64,000 nucleotides of DNA from the NCBI RefSeq assembly GCF_006715025.1, contig NZ_VFMK01000001.1, forward strand, positions 1,054,001 to 1,118,000. The letters run 5' to 3'. Below, one piece after another: positions 53,995 to 63,228 of the stretch (within the stretch, counting starts at the first letter, position 1; the number at the start of each line of letters is the position of its first letter). This stretch comes from Serratia fonticola (GTDB lineage Bacteria > Pseudomonadota > Gammaproteobacteria > Enterobacterales > Enterobacteriaceae). A program made the position numbers and the translations under genes. The notes under the pieces were generated by a model. That model saw only the letters and a program-made list of their open reading frames with translations, was not told the origin of the DNA and made no database searches.

Positions 53995-55743
53995 TCAGTT
54001 TTTCTTCGCTAATACCTGATTCAGTGAACGTACTTCTTCACGTTCTTCAGGGCTCAAACCGTGTGTTCTGGCCTGGGCGATCAGTGTTTCCAGCCGTTGC
54101 TCGAGTACCGAGTCATACAGGCTGGCCAACGTATCCAAAAAAGTCTGTTCAACCATATCCTCAACAATCATATGGTTCCATGTTGCCAAGGTTTCAAGCT
54201 GTTGGCTGAATTTGTTATCACGATACACCTCCAGCAACTGGCCGGTTGTCAGGCCAGGCTGTGCCAAACAGGTTTGTACCAGTTCAACAAATAGCGGTAA
54301 ACCCGCCTGTTTCGTCTGCTCAAGCCCTTCCAGCGAAGGGATAAGTGTAGCCAAACGCGGATTCTGCACCAGTAATCCTATCAGTATACGCATGGTTGTG
54401 CGTTTTAGCTGGGGAGCCTGATAAGTATTCGCATTTTCCGCCAGCTTGGGCATTAATTTGTCGAGCTGACTATCGTCCAGCAGGCCCAGCTTGCTACCTA
54501 GCTGTTGGCGCAGGTACAAACGTAACGTTTCGCCTGGCACTTGAGTGATCAACGGCAGTGCCAGCGTACTCAGCTTGGCACGGCCATCCGGGCTGCTCAG
54601 GTCGACCTGTGGCATCAACGTTTCGAACAGGAAAGTGGAAAGCGGCTGCGCCTGCTCCATTCGCTGTTCAAAGGCGTCTTTGCCTTCTTTACGAACCAAG
54701 GTGTCCGGGTCTTCGCCATCGGGCAAAAACATAAACCGCAACTGGCGCCCGTCGTTAAGATAGGGTAGCGCGGTTTCCAACGCACGCCAGGCGGCTTCAC
54801 GGCCAGCCCTGTCGCCGTCATAACAGCAGATAACGTTATCGGTGGCGCGGAACAGCAGCTGAATATGTTCAGCCGTCGTCGAGGTTCCGAGTGAGGCAAC
54901 GGCATAATCAATGCCGTATTGCGCTAACGCCACCACGTCCATGTAGCCTTCCACTACCAGCAAACGTTGCAGGGTAGAATGGCTCTGCTGTGCTTCATAC
55001 AGGCCATACAACTGGCGGCCCTTATGGAATACTTCGGTTTCCGGCGAGTTCAGGTATTTGGGCATACCGTCGCCCAATACGCGCCCACCGAAGGCAATCA
55101 CCCGCCCGCGTTTGTCGCGGATGGGGAACATCACTCGTTCGCGGAAGCGATCGTAAGTGCGCCCTTGATCGTTAGTCACCAACATTCCGGCATCGTTCAA
55201 TGCTTCTCGGCTGCCGCTTTCACGGCCAAAACGCTTTAGCGCGTTATCCCAACCGGCAGGGGCAAAGCCGATGGCAAAATGGCGGATGACGTCGTCACTC
55301 AGCCCACGTTGCTGCAGGTAATGCCGTGCCTGCGTTCCGTTAGGTTGGTGCAGTGACTGTTGATAGAAAGCACTCAGCTGTTCCATCAGTTGATAGAGGC
55401 TTTGACGCTGATGGCGTTCAATTTGTGTCGGCCCGGTACCTGCCTCGTAAGGCACTTCCAGTCCGTGCATGGTGGCCAGCTCCTCGATGGTTTCGACAAA
55501 CTCCAGTCTGTCGTAATTCATCAGGAAGTCGACGGCGTTACCGTGCGCTCCACAACCAAAACAGTGATAAAACTGTTTTTCGCCATTAACGGTGAATGAA
55601 GGTGTCTTTTCGTGATGGAACGGACAGCACGCGTGATAGTTCTTGCCTTGCTTCTTGAGCTTTACCCGGGCATCGATCAGATCGACGATGTCGGTTCGAG
55701 CCAGCAAGTCATTGATAAATACACGCGGAATTCGTCCAGCCAT
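53995..55743 (-). CDS. dnaG: DnaG, DNA primase
   Basis: DnaG makes RNA primers at the replication fork and is recruited by DnaB. The 582-residue product has the CHC2 zinc-binding domain (CPFHHEKTPSFTV and YHCFGCGAHG, about 40-64), the RNA polymerase core with TOPRIM motifs (VEGYMDV near 265 and DGDRAG near 309), and the C-terminal DnaB-binding helical domain. It lies between rpsU and rpoD, as in E. coli, and is read from the rpsU promoter through an attenuating terminator in the gap upstream. Confidence 0.98.
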   Translation of the reverse strand: MAGRIPRVFINDLLARTDIVDLIDARVKLKKQGKNYHACCPFHHEKTPSFTVNGEKQFYHCFGCGAHGNAVDFLMNYDRLEFVETIEELATMHGLEVPYEAGTGPTQIERHQRQSLYQLMEQLSAFYQQSLHQPNGTQARHYLQQRGLSDDVIRHFAIGFAPAGWDNALKRFGRESGSREALNDAGMLVTNDQGRTYDRFRERVMFPIRDKRGRVIAFGGRVLGDGMPKYLNSPETEVFHKGRQLYGLYEAQQSHSTLQRLLVVEGYMDVVALAQYGIDYAVASLGTSTTAEHIQLLFRATDNVICCYDGDRAGREAAWRALETALPYLNDGRQLRFMFLPDGEDPDTLVRKEGKDAFEQRMEQAQPLSTFLFETLMPQVDLSSPDGRAKLSTLALPLITQVPGETLRLYLRQQLGSKLGLLDDSQLDKLMPKLAENANTYQAPQLKRTTMRILIGLLVQNPRLATLIPSLEGLEQTKQAGLPLFVELVQTCLAQPGLTTGQLLEVYRDNKFSQQLETLATWNHMIVEDMVEQTFLDTLASLYDSVLEQRLETLIAQARTHGLSPEEREEVRSLNQVLAKKN

Positions 55744-55775
55744 AAGCCCCTATTCGATTGCCTATAAACGAGAAC

Positions 55776-55808
55776 AAGCCGCGCATTCCTTACGGAAAGC
55801 ACGGCCTT
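55776..55808 (-). terminator. T1-like terminator between rpsU and dnaG
   Basis: The minus-strand hairpin (AGGCCGTGC...GCGCGGCTT, with TTCC-GTAA-GGAA inside) matches the position of the E. coli T1 attenuator that lowers dnaG expression relative to rpsU. It is followed by TTGTTCTCGTTT. Confidence 0.75.
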
Positions 55809-55878
55809 CGTATGCAACTACTCGGTCTGCGTGTTCTTGGAAAAGAAAAAATCACGCGGTGGGGTTCCCCCCGAAGGA

Positions 55879-56106
<228 letters not shown>

Positions 56107-56377
56107 TCAATAGAATTCGGTTTGCTGCTGGCCAAGCGCCAGCCTTTTCAAAATGGTGCGGAATTTTACTTCAATGGATGCTGCTTTGTAAAGCACCATA
56201 GCAAATTGAAACATGCCGCGTTCTGGCAAACTCGCGCAATTATGCATCGGCCGACGATTATAGACTAATCAGAAAAAATTGCTCGTTTTTAATCATTCGC
56301 TCGGTCACGTTGTGAATCATCAACATAGCGAAGAGGCGCGTTCTGTATGCAGCAGGCTGGCGGTAAATGGCCATGAT

Positions 56378-56388
56378 TGTGCTAAACT
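56378..56388 (+). promoter_or_regulatory. Candidate extended -10 of tsaD
   Basis: TGTGCTAAACT resembles an extended -10 (TGN-TAAACT), 30 bp before the tsaD start. No clear -35 is needed with this type. Evidence is by inspection only. Confidence 0.35.
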
Positions 56389-56418
56389 GGCGGCCGCACG
56401 TGAATGATGGGAAATGTA

Positions 56419-57432
56419 ATGCGAGTACTGGGTATAGAAACATCCTGCGATGAAACCGGAATTGCAGTGTATGACGATCAAGCCGGTTTATTAGCCAATC
56501 AGCTCTACAGCCAGGTGAAACTGCATGCGGATTACGGTGGCGTGGTGCCGGAGCTTGCCTCTCGCGATCACGTGCGCAAAACCGTGCCGCTGATTCAGGC
56601 CGCATTGAAAGAAGCGGGCCTGACGGCTGCCGATATCGATGGTGTGGCGTATACCGCCGGACCGGGCCTGGTGGGCGCGTTGTTGGTAGGGGCCACCATT
56701 GGCCGTGCGCTGGCATTTGCCTGGAACGTACCTGCGGTGCCGGTGCATCATATGGAAGGCCACTTGCTGGCGCCGATGCTGGAGGATAATCCCCCCGCGT
56801 TCCCGTTTGTGGCGCTGCTGGTGTCTGGCGGCCATACTCAGCTCATCAGCGTGACCGGTATCGGTGAATATACCCTGCTGGGGGAATCTATCGATGATGC
56901 AGCAGGAGAGGCTTTCGACAAAACGGCCAAGCTGTTGGGGCTGGATTATCCTGGCGGACCGATGCTGTCTAAAATGGCGCAGCAGGGCACCGAAGGTCGT
57001 TTTACTTTCCCGCGCCCGATGACCGATCGTCCGGGGTTGGATTTCAGCTTCTCTGGCCTCAAGACCTTTGCTGCCAATACCATCCGTGCTAATGGTAACG
57101 ATGACCAGACGCGTGCCGACATTGCCCGTGCCTTTGAAGATGCGGTGGTGGATACGTTGGCGATCAAATGCAAGCGCGCGCTGGAGCAGACCGGGTTCAA
57201 ACGCCTGGTGATGGCCGGTGGCGTCAGCGCCAACCGTACGTTGCGCAGCAAGCTGGCGGAAATGATGAAAAAGCGCGGTGGTGAAGTGTTCTACGCCCGT
57301 CCGGAATTCTGTACTGATAACGGCGCGATGATCGCCTACGCTGGGATGATACGGCTGAAAAACGGCGGGAACCCTGAGTTGAGCGTGGCCGTGCGTCCCC
57401 GTTGGCCATTGGCAGAACTGCCAGCGGTATAA
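56419..57432 (+). CDS. tsaD: TsaD, tRNA threonylcarbamoyl-adenosine transferase subunit
   Basis: TsaD with TsaB, TsaC and TsaE makes t6A37 of tRNAs that read ANN codons. The 337-residue ASKHA-fold protein has IETSCDETG at the start, the metal-binding HHMEGH (about His111 and His115), LLVSGGHTQL and FCTDNGAMIAYAG. The E. coli-like start MRVLGIETSC at 56419, with GGGA upstream, is preferred over 56404. It is divergent from rpsU, as in E. coli, and convergent with plsY. Confidence 0.97.
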   Translation: MRVLGIETSCDETGIAVYDDQAGLLANQLYSQVKLHADYGGVVPELASRDHVRKTVPLIQAALKEAGLTAADIDGVAYTAGPGLVGALLVGATIGRALAFAWNVPAVPVHHMEGHLLAPMLEDNPPAFPFVALLVSGGHTQLISVTGIGEYTLLGESIDDAAGEAFDKTAKLLGLDYPGGPMLSKMAQQGTEGRFTFPRPMTDRPGLDFSFSGLKTFAANTIRANGNDDQTRADIARAFEDAVVDTLAIKCKRALEQTGFKRLVMAGGVSANRTLRSKLAEMMKKRGGEVFYARPEFCTDNGAMIAYAGMIRLKNGGNPELSVAVRPRWPLAELPAV

Positions 57433-57443
57433 TAAAAGCCAAG

Positions 57444-57460
57444 GGCCGGAATTTCCGGCC
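57444..57460. terminator. Palindrome between tsaD and plsY
   Basis: GGCCGGAA-T-TTCCGGCC is a perfect 8-bp inverted repeat between convergent genes, with weak T content after it on either side. Confidence 0.5.
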
Positions 57461-57465
57461 TTCGA

Positions 57466-58104
57466 TCACTCTTCTTTGTGCTCTTCCTGTTCCGCTGCAT
57501 CTGCTTTCTTCTTGCGGAATTTACCCCAGATTTTCCCTTCCTGCCCACGCCACAAGCGCTGGATATTGTCGTGATGGCGCATCAGGATCAGGCAAGAGAG
57601 CATCGCCACCGGGAAGGTAAACTGTGGTTTGAACCACCAGACGTAGAAGGGCGCAATCAGTGCGCTGACAATCGCTCCCAGCGAGGAATAGCCGCTCAGC
57701 AGCACGGTCAGCAACCAGGTGCCGGTCATCAGGCCGGTGAGATCCCAGCCTATCGGTGCAATGGCGCCAAACGCCGTCGCAACGCCTTTTCCCCCGCGGA
57801 AGTGAAAGAACACCGGATAGATATGCCCAAGGCAGGCAGCAATTGCCGTCAACCCCAGGTACAGCGGCGGGACGTTGAAGGCATAGGCCAGCCAGACGGG
57901 TAGCATCCCTTTCAGAATATCGAACACCAATACCGTTGCTGCCGCCAAACGGCCGCCGATACGCAGGACGTTAGTCGCCCCTGGATTTCCCGATCCATGT
58001 TCACGCGGGTCTGGTAGCCTGGCGATCCGGCAAACCAGGATCGCGCTTGAAATTGAGCCACACAGATACGCGAAGATAATCATGCCAAGCGCGGTAGCAC
58101 TCAT
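57466..58104 (-). CDS. plsY: PlsY, acyl-phosphate:glycerol-3-phosphate acyltransferase
   Basis: PlsY acylates glycerol-3-phosphate with acyl phosphate in the inner membrane, the first step of phospholipid synthesis. The 212-residue protein has seven membrane helices and the family loops GSGNPGATN (about 40), FRGGKGVATAFG and a C-terminal MRHHDNIQRLWRGQE motif, then a hydrophilic tail. ATG 58104 (MSATALGMIIFAYL) is chosen; the frame from 58194 adds 30 unlike residues. It is convergent with tsaD and divergent from folB, as in E. coli. Confidence 0.96.
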   Translation of the reverse strand: MSATALGMIIFAYLCGSISSAILVCRIARLPDPREHGSGNPGATNVLRIGGRLAAATVLVFDILKGMLPVWLAYAFNVPPLYLGLTAIAACLGHIYPVFFHFRGGKGVATAFGAIAPIGWDLTGLMTGTWLLTVLLSGYSSLGAIVSALIAPFYVWWFKPQFTFPVAMLSCLILMRHHDNIQRLWRGQEGKIWGKFRKKKADAAEQEEHKEE

Positions 58105-58211
58105 AACGCGGTTCCGTTTAATAATGGTCGTTTTACTCGCAATATCTATGGATAATACGCATATTCCGCCGGAAGTGGTATCTGGCAAGGTCAAAAACTG
58201 AGAATGACGTG

Positions 58212-58574
58212 ATGGATATCGTATTTATTGAAGAGCTTACCGTGATCACCACCATTGGCGTTTATGATTGGGAACAAACCATTCAGCAGAAGCTGGTGTT
58301 CGATATCGAAATGGCGTGGGACAACCGCCAGGCAGCTGCCAGTGACGATGTGAATGATTGCCTGAGCTATGCCGATATCAGTGATGCGGTTATCCAGCAT
58401 GTACAGCCCAATCGTTTCGCGCTGGTGGAGCGTGTAGCAGAGGAGGTGTCTGAAATTTTGCTCCGGCGCTTTAAATCTCCCTGGGTACGTATTAAGGTCA
58501 GCAAGCCGGGTGCGGTCGCGCATGCAAACCGGGTTGGGGTGATCATTGAACGGGGTGAGCGCCCAAGCCGATAA
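58212..58574 (+). CDS. folB: FolB, dihydroneopterin aldolase
   Basis: FolB cleaves dihydroneopterin to hydroxymethyl-dihydropterin and glycolaldehyde in folate synthesis. The 120-residue product (MDIVFIEELTVITTIGVYDWEQ ...) keeps the substrate Glu in the IGVYDWE motif, the LVERVAEEV helix and SKPGAVAHANRVGV. ATG 58212 is used; a GTG three bases before is possible. It is divergent from plsY and followed by a terminator. Confidence 0.97.
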   Translation: MDIVFIEELTVITTIGVYDWEQTIQQKLVFDIEMAWDNRQAAASDDVNDCLSYADISDAVIQHVQPNRFALVERVAEEVSEILLRRFKSPWVRIKVSKPGAVAHANRVGVIIERGERPSR

Positions 58575-58630
58575 GTTGTCATTTTCATGCAACTCATGAT
58601 CGTTATTCTGGTCTGTAGTTAGACTTGTTT

Positions 58631-58668
58631 AAGCGGCAATGTATTGAACAGTGCCGCTTTTTGTGTTT
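58631..58668 (+). terminator. folB terminator
   Basis: AAGCGGCA and TGCCGCTT form the stem round a 13-base loop, followed by TTTGTGTTTTT. It stops the folB transcript before uppP. Confidence 0.85.
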
Positions 58669-58702
58669 TTAGCCTTAAATTTAACATGGGGTAAACAGGC
58701 TG

Positions 58703-59527
58703 ATGGCGGACATGCATTCGTTGTTTGTGGCATTTGTGCTTGGGGTAGTCGAAGGACTGACGGAATTCATTCCGGTTTCCTCTACTGGGCACATGATTAT
58801 CGTAGGGGAATGGTTGGGTTTTACTGGGGACAAAGCAAAAACGTTCGAAGTGATTATCCAACTGGGTTCGATTCTGGCGGTAGTGGTGGTGTTCTGGCGC
58901 CGCCTGTTTGGCCTGATCGGTATTCACTTTGGTGGTAAACCGGTACCGCATGAAGGGGAAACGTCGGGGCAACTGAAATTAGGCCATATCTTGCTGGCGA
59001 TGATCCCGGCCGTGGTATTGGGTTTAGCGTTCCACGATCTGATCAAATCGCTGTTTGAACCAAAGAATGTGGCATATGCGCTGGTGCTCGGTGGCTTGCT
59101 GCTGCTGGCCGCAGAATGGCTGAAGCCGAAAAAACCCCGTGCAGTCGGGTTGGATGATATCACCTATCGCCAGGCCTTTTTGATCGGTTGTTTCCAGTGT
59201 CTGGCATTGTGGCCGGGCTTTTCCCGTTCGGGTTCTACCATTTCGGGGGGGATGCTGGTCGGCGTGAGCCGTTACGCGGCTTCTGAGTTCTCCTTTATCC
59301 TGGCGGTACCGATGATGATCGGGGCCAGTGGCCTGGATCTCTACAAGAGTTTGCACTTCCTGACGCTGAATGATTTGCCGATGTTTGCCGTAGGCTTCAT
59401 CACCGCTTTCGTTGTGGCGTTGATTGCTATCAAGACTTTCCTGACGCTGATCAAGCGTATTTCCTTCGTGCCGTTTGCCATTTACCGCTTTATCGTTGCG
59501 GCTGTGGTTTACATGGTATTTATGTAA
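58703..59527 (+). CDS. uppP: UppP (BacA), undecaprenyl-pyrophosphate phosphatase
   Basis: UppP dephosphorylates C55-PP to recycle the lipid carrier for cell wall synthesis. The 274-residue polytopic protein has the conserved catalytic motifs EGLTEFIPVSSTGHM (about 18-32) and PGFSRSGSTISGGML (about 172-186), with eight or so helices. The ATG (MADMHSLFV) has a weak CAGG. Gene order with folB and cca is as in E. coli. Overproduction gives bacitracin resistance in E. coli, hence the other name. Confidence 0.97.
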   Translation: MADMHSLFVAFVLGVVEGLTEFIPVSSTGHMIIVGEWLGFTGDKAKTFEVIIQLGSILAVVVVFWRRLFGLIGIHFGGKPVPHEGETSGQLKLGHILLAMIPAVVLGLAFHDLIKSLFEPKNVAYALVLGGLLLLAAEWLKPKKPRAVGLDDITYRQAFLIGCFQCLALWPGFSRSGSTISGGMLVGVSRYAASEFSFILAVPMMIGASGLDLYKSLHFLTLNDLPMFAVGFITAFVVALIAIKTFLTLIKRISFVPFAIYRFIVAAVVYMVFM

Positions 59528-59541
59528 GAGAACGGCGAATG

Positions 59542-59567
59542 AAAAACCCCGCATCGCGGGGTTTTTT
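59542..59567. terminator. Bidirectional terminator between uppP and cca
   Basis: AACCCCGC-ATC-GCGGGGTT with A5 before and T6 after is a compact two-way terminator. It overlaps the cca stop codon by 2 bp. Confidence 0.9.
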
Positions 59568-60801
59568 ATGCCTGTGCTTCCTGTCCTTTCTTCCATTCGG
59601 CCAAGGCTTGCTGGCGGCGTCGCTTGACTTCATCGCGGATCGCCAGCCCTTGCAAACCACTCTCTACCACCTCTTTGACCGAGACGGTGTTTGCCACCTG
59701 ATAGGCCTGGCGCAGGTAATCTCCCTGCGGGTAGGGGTTATTTTCAAAACCGGTTCGGCCACGGGCATCGGCTTCACTGGTAAGGATCATCTGCTCCAGC
59801 CGTTGCGGTTTACGCCAGACGTCAATGGCATCAAACAGCTTCAGCAGGGTTTCCGGGCGCAGTTTTTGCACCGTATGGATCAGGTCGTGATATTCCGCTA
59901 CCAGCTTGGCTAAATCACGCACCGGGTTGGGTACGCGTAGCCGTTGGCAGAGTTTCTCTACCAACCTGACACCGGCGGGACCATGGCCATGGTGATGTGG
60001 CCAAAGTGCTTTTGGCGTCACCCCCTTACCGAGATCGTGGCACAGCGCAGAGAAGCGGATATCCAGCTCGGGGCTCAGCTGGGCGGCAATCGCCAGCGTC
60101 ATCAGGGTATGTACGCCGGTGTCGATCTCCGGGTGCCACTTTTCTGGTGCAGGCACGCCGTATAGAGCATCAATCTCCGGGAACAGCACTTTCAAGGCAC
60201 CGCAGTCGCGCAACACCTGAAAATACACCTGCGGGCTCTGGCTCTGTAACGCTTTCTCTGTTTCCTTCCAGACGCGCTCCGCCGTCAATGCGGCCAATTC
60301 TCCACTTTCAGCCATCTTGCGCATCAGTTCTGCGGTTTCTGGGGCGATGGTAAAGCCCAGTGAGGCAAAGCGGGCGGCAAAGCGCGCTACACGCAATACG
60401 CGTAGCGGGTCTTCACCGAAGGCGTCGGAGACATGGCGTAAAATGCGCGCATCAAGATCGGCCTTGCCGTGGTAAGGATCGACCAATTCCCCATCGTCAC
60501 TTCGCGCCATTGCGTTAATGGTGAGATCGCGTCGCAGGAGATCTTCTTCCAGCGTCACGTCCGGGGCGGCATAACAGGTAAACCCGGTGTAACCCTGACC
60601 AGATTTGCGTTCGGTGCGTGCCAGCGCATACTCTTCATGCGTTTGCGGATTGAGGAATACCGGGAAGTCTTTACCCACCTGCTGATAACCCCGAGCCAAA
60701 AGATCGGCAGGGGTTGCACCAACCACTACCCAGTCACGGTCAAACACCGGTAAATTGAGTAGGGTGTCACGGACGGCACCGCCGACCAGGTAAATTTTCA
60801 C
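59566..60801 (-). CDS. cca: Cca, multifunctional tRNA nucleotidyltransferase
   Basis: Cca adds or repairs the CCA end of tRNAs. The 411-residue product has the class II nucleotidyltransferase core (YLVGGAVRD, then DRDWVVVG), the RRDLTINAMA motif near 91, and in the C-terminal third an HD domain (LCHDLGKG) with phosphodiesterase activity in the E. coli enzyme. Length is as in E. coli. It is convergent with uppP and follows ygiM on the same strand. Confidence 0.97.
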   Translation of the reverse strand: MKIYLVGGAVRDTLLNLPVFDRDWVVVGATPADLLARGYQQVGKDFPVFLNPQTHEEYALARTERKSGQGYTGFTCYAAPDVTLEEDLLRRDLTINAMARSDDGELVDPYHGKADLDARILRHVSDAFGEDPLRVLRVARFAARFASLGFTIAPETAELMRKMAESGELAALTAERVWKETEKALQSQSPQVYFQVLRDCGALKVLFPEIDALYGVPAPEKWHPEIDTGVHTLMTLAIAAQLSPELDIRFSALCHDLGKGVTPKALWPHHHGHGPAGVRLVEKLCQRLRVPNPVRDLAKLVAEYHDLIHTVQKLRPETLLKLFDAIDVWRKPQRLEQMILTSEADARGRTGFENNPYPQGDYLRQAYQVANTVSVKEVVESGLQGLAIRDEVKRRRQQALAEWKKGQEAQA

Positions 60802-60827
60802 GCTTTAACTCCTCAATACGGTATACC

Positions 60828-60890
60828 CATTGTCTGCCAGGCTGGCCTCGCGAGAGCGGCCAACTTGAAATCCAATTAAGGTATGGATAG
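60828..60890. repeat. Palindromic intergenic repeat (copy 3)
   Basis: It starts TATACCCATTGTCTGCCAGG and ends AACTTGAAATCC...GTATGGATA, in inverted orientation, and has a GC-rich centre (GGCCTCGCGAGAGCGGCC). This matches the ends of copy 1. It lies between cca and ygiM. Confidence 0.5.
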
Positions 60891-60937
60891 TTCATTTAAT
60901 CAGATTACATGAATTGGGCGTAGGATGCGCAAGGCAA

Positions 60938-60960
60938 TAAAAAGGGCGCCACAGGCGCCC
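60938..60960 (-). terminator. ygiM terminator
   Basis: GGGCGCC-TGT-GGCGCCC followed by TTTTTATTG on the minus strand; it begins 18 bp after the ygiM stop. Confidence 0.9.
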
Positions 60961-60977
60961 AAACTGGAGAACGGAAA

Positions 60978-61595
60978 TCAGTTCATCCAGCGATTGTTCT
61001 TGCGGCGCGGGATCAGGTGCGGCAACAGCAGGCCGAGTAGCAGACCGACGCCAGCAACGCCGCCGCCGTACATGAACCATTGCAAAATAATGGTACGCTG
61101 CTTGTCATCAAGTTGCAGATTAACGGCATTCACTTTTTTCTGTGCCACGACCAACTGGTTTTTCAGATCCTGGTTTTCTTGCTGCAGACCGCTGATGGTG
61201 CTGTCGCTAGCGGCGACTTTCTGCTGCATTTCGGCGGTACGCTGGTTCCAACTGTTATCGATATTGGCCAGCTTGTCGGTCAGGGTTTTCACCTGTTGTT
61301 CCAGCTCTGGCACCTGAGTGCGCAGGCTGGGTGTCTGGCTTAACTGATCCAGCGGGATCCAGACGTTGCGCCCTTTCGCATCGCGGATCTGGCCGTAGTT
61401 GGTGCTGTCGTTCACGCTCAACAGCGTCACTTCTTCACCGGCGTTCAGGGTGCCGACGATACGGTATTGGTTACCTGGGCCGCTATGGACATAAGTGTTT
61501 AATTCATCGGAGATATAGCGTTTATCTTCGGCATGCGCGCCCCAAGTGATGCTAAAACTTAGCACGGCAAGGCAAATCAGGCGTAATTTCTGCAT
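60978..61595 (-). CDS. ygiM: YgiM, TIGR04211-family SH3-domain membrane protein
   Basis: A 205-residue envelope protein of unknown role. It has a signal peptide (MQKLRLICLAVLSFSITWGAHA), a bacterial SH3 domain with SDELNTYVHSGPG (about 28-90), a coiled-coil (about 95-170, heptad-rich LKNQLVVAQKKVNAVNLQL) and one C-terminal membrane helix followed by RRKNNRWMN. It therefore is anchored in the inner membrane with its bulk in the periplasm. Order next to cca and divergent from ygiF is as in E. coli. Confidence 0.95.
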   Translation of the reverse strand: MQKLRLICLAVLSFSITWGAHAEDKRYISDELNTYVHSGPGNQYRIVGTLNAGEEVTLLSVNDSTNYGQIRDAKGRNVWIPLDQLSQTPSLRTQVPELEQQVKTLTDKLANIDNSWNQRTAEMQQKVAASDSTISGLQQENQDLKNQLVVAQKKVNAVNLQLDDKQRTIILQWFMYGGGVAGVGLLLGLLLPHLIPRRKNNRWMN

Positions 61596-61873
61596 TAGTT
61601 CATCGTTTCTGTGTGGATTTATGGAACGATAGTAGAGCGTTCAGTCTGACGGCGCAACGCCAAAACCGGAATGGGAACTATCTTACTGTGATGGATTCTG
61701 TGAGTTGAGCGGTGTTCTATAACGTAACAGGTTTTTTCTGCAGTCATCCGCGTCAAGGCAGAGGGAATCGCGGTAAGATACTGTCACTGTGCGCTGTCGG
61801 GCTGAGTACGGCTGGCTGACTCCGTTGCCGTGAAGACTCCCGCGAATGCCTAACCTATTGGTGTAAAAGAACT

Positions 61874-63181
61874 ATGAGCGTTGAAATAGAACTGAAATTT
61901 ATTGTTGCCCCCGAAGCGATTGCCACGCTGCCCGAGCGTTTTTCCGCTTGGCCCAATCAGCATTCTGCTGCGCAGAAGCTTACTAACATCTACTTTGAAA
62001 CTGCCGACAACTTTTTACGCAACCATGATATGGGCCTGCGTATTCGTGGTTTTGATGACAGCTATGAGATGACCATCAAAACGGCCGGTTCGGTGGTGGG
62101 TGGGTTGCATCAGCGGCCGGAATATAACGTCGTTATCAGCAAGCCAGAGCTGGCCCTGAAAAAATTCCCGGCGGATATCTGGCCGGAAGGCTGCAAGTTG
62201 GCGCAGTTGCAAAAGGCGCTCCAGCCGCTGTTTCGAACCGACTTTATGCGTGAAAAGTGGGTGGTCACTTACGGTGAAAGCGAGATTGAGATTGGTCTTG
62301 ATCAAGGTGAAGTCCGTGCGGGGGATCTTTCCGAAGCGTTATGCGAACTTGAGCTGGAACTGAAAAGCGGCGCAACCCGTGATTTGCTGGCGTTGGCGAC
62401 GGCATTGGCTGAACAGGGCGGTTTGCGCCAGGGCAGCCTCAGCAAAGCGGCGCGAGGTTATCATTTGGCGCAGGGGAATACAGAACGCGAATTGCGCCCG
62501 CTGACGGTGCTGAAGCCCGCGCCTAAATCCACGGTTGAACAAGGTATGGTTGCGGCCTTCGAGTTGGCGCTGAGCCATTGGCAGTATCACGAAGAGCTGT
62601 GGCTGCGTGGTGATAAGCAAGCACGTCGTGCGGTGATGGAAGCTATCGGCCTGATCCGCCAGGCTCTGGTGATTTTTGGTGGCTTGGTGCCACGTAAGGC
62701 GAGTGCCGATTTACGGGCACGCCTGACCGCGCTGGAACCCTTGCTGGTGGACAAAACCACCGAGCCGCAGGCGCTGTGTTACAGCGCAGAGTATCTGCAA
62801 TGTAAGTTGGCGCTCACATCGTGGTTGATCACCGGCGCATGGCGGCCGTTTATTGATGCCAAGTCTCAGAGCAAGCTGGACGGTTCCTTCAAACGCTTCT
62901 GCGATATTATGCTAGGCCGTAGCGCCGCCGAGCTGAAAGAGGCCTTTACGCGTACCCTGAATGAAGATGAATATCAGGAACAATTACCTCGCCTGACGCG
63001 CCAGGTACTTGCGTTTATTCTGCTTTCTGGCGCTTATCCAGACAGCGAAACCGGGCCGTTCATTGCAAGCTGGCGTGAACTGCAATCAGCCGTTTCAGAG
63101 CGTCGTCAGGGTTGGTACGAAGCCAGCCGTAAACAAGCGCTTTCCCATGCGCCATTCTGGTTAAACGGCGCGGTTCGTTAA
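61874..63181 (+). CDS. ygiF: YgiF, inorganic triphosphatase (CYTH-CHAD)
   Basis: YgiF hydrolyses inorganic triphosphate. The 435 residues begin with the CYTH signature (EIELKFIV) and tunnel-forming charged residues (about 1-200), then a CHAD helical domain that binds polyphosphate (about 215-430). It lies 278 bp from the divergent ygiM; that gap shows no gene. It is 47 bp ahead of glnE in the E. coli order and probably co-transcribed with it. Confidence 0.96.
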   Translation: MSVEIELKFIVAPEAIATLPERFSAWPNQHSAAQKLTNIYFETADNFLRNHDMGLRIRGFDDSYEMTIKTAGSVVGGLHQRPEYNVVISKPELALKKFPADIWPEGCKLAQLQKALQPLFRTDFMREKWVVTYGESEIEIGLDQGEVRAGDLSEALCELELELKSGATRDLLALATALAEQGGLRQGSLSKAARGYHLAQGNTERELRPLTVLKPAPKSTVEQGMVAAFELALSHWQYHEELWLRGDKQARRAVMEAIGLIRQALVIFGGLVPRKASADLRARLTALEPLLVDKTTEPQALCYSAEYLQCKLALTSWLITGAWRPFIDAKSQSKLDGSFKRFCDIMLGRSAAELKEAFTRTLNEDEYQEQLPRLTRQVLAFILLSGAYPDSETGPFIASWRELQSAVSERRQGWYEASRKQALSHAPFWLNGAVR

Positions 63182-63228
63182 TCACAGTAGGCCTGCCGGG
63201 CTGCAGGCCATAGAACGGGTCATTCACT

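Noticed and set aside
56330..56360. LexA box before rpsU/tsaD
   Set aside because: CTGTATGCAGCAG has the wrong spacing for CTG-N10-CAG.
61080..61343. 87-residue hydrophobic frame
   Set aside because: Antisense to the coiled-coil of ygiM.
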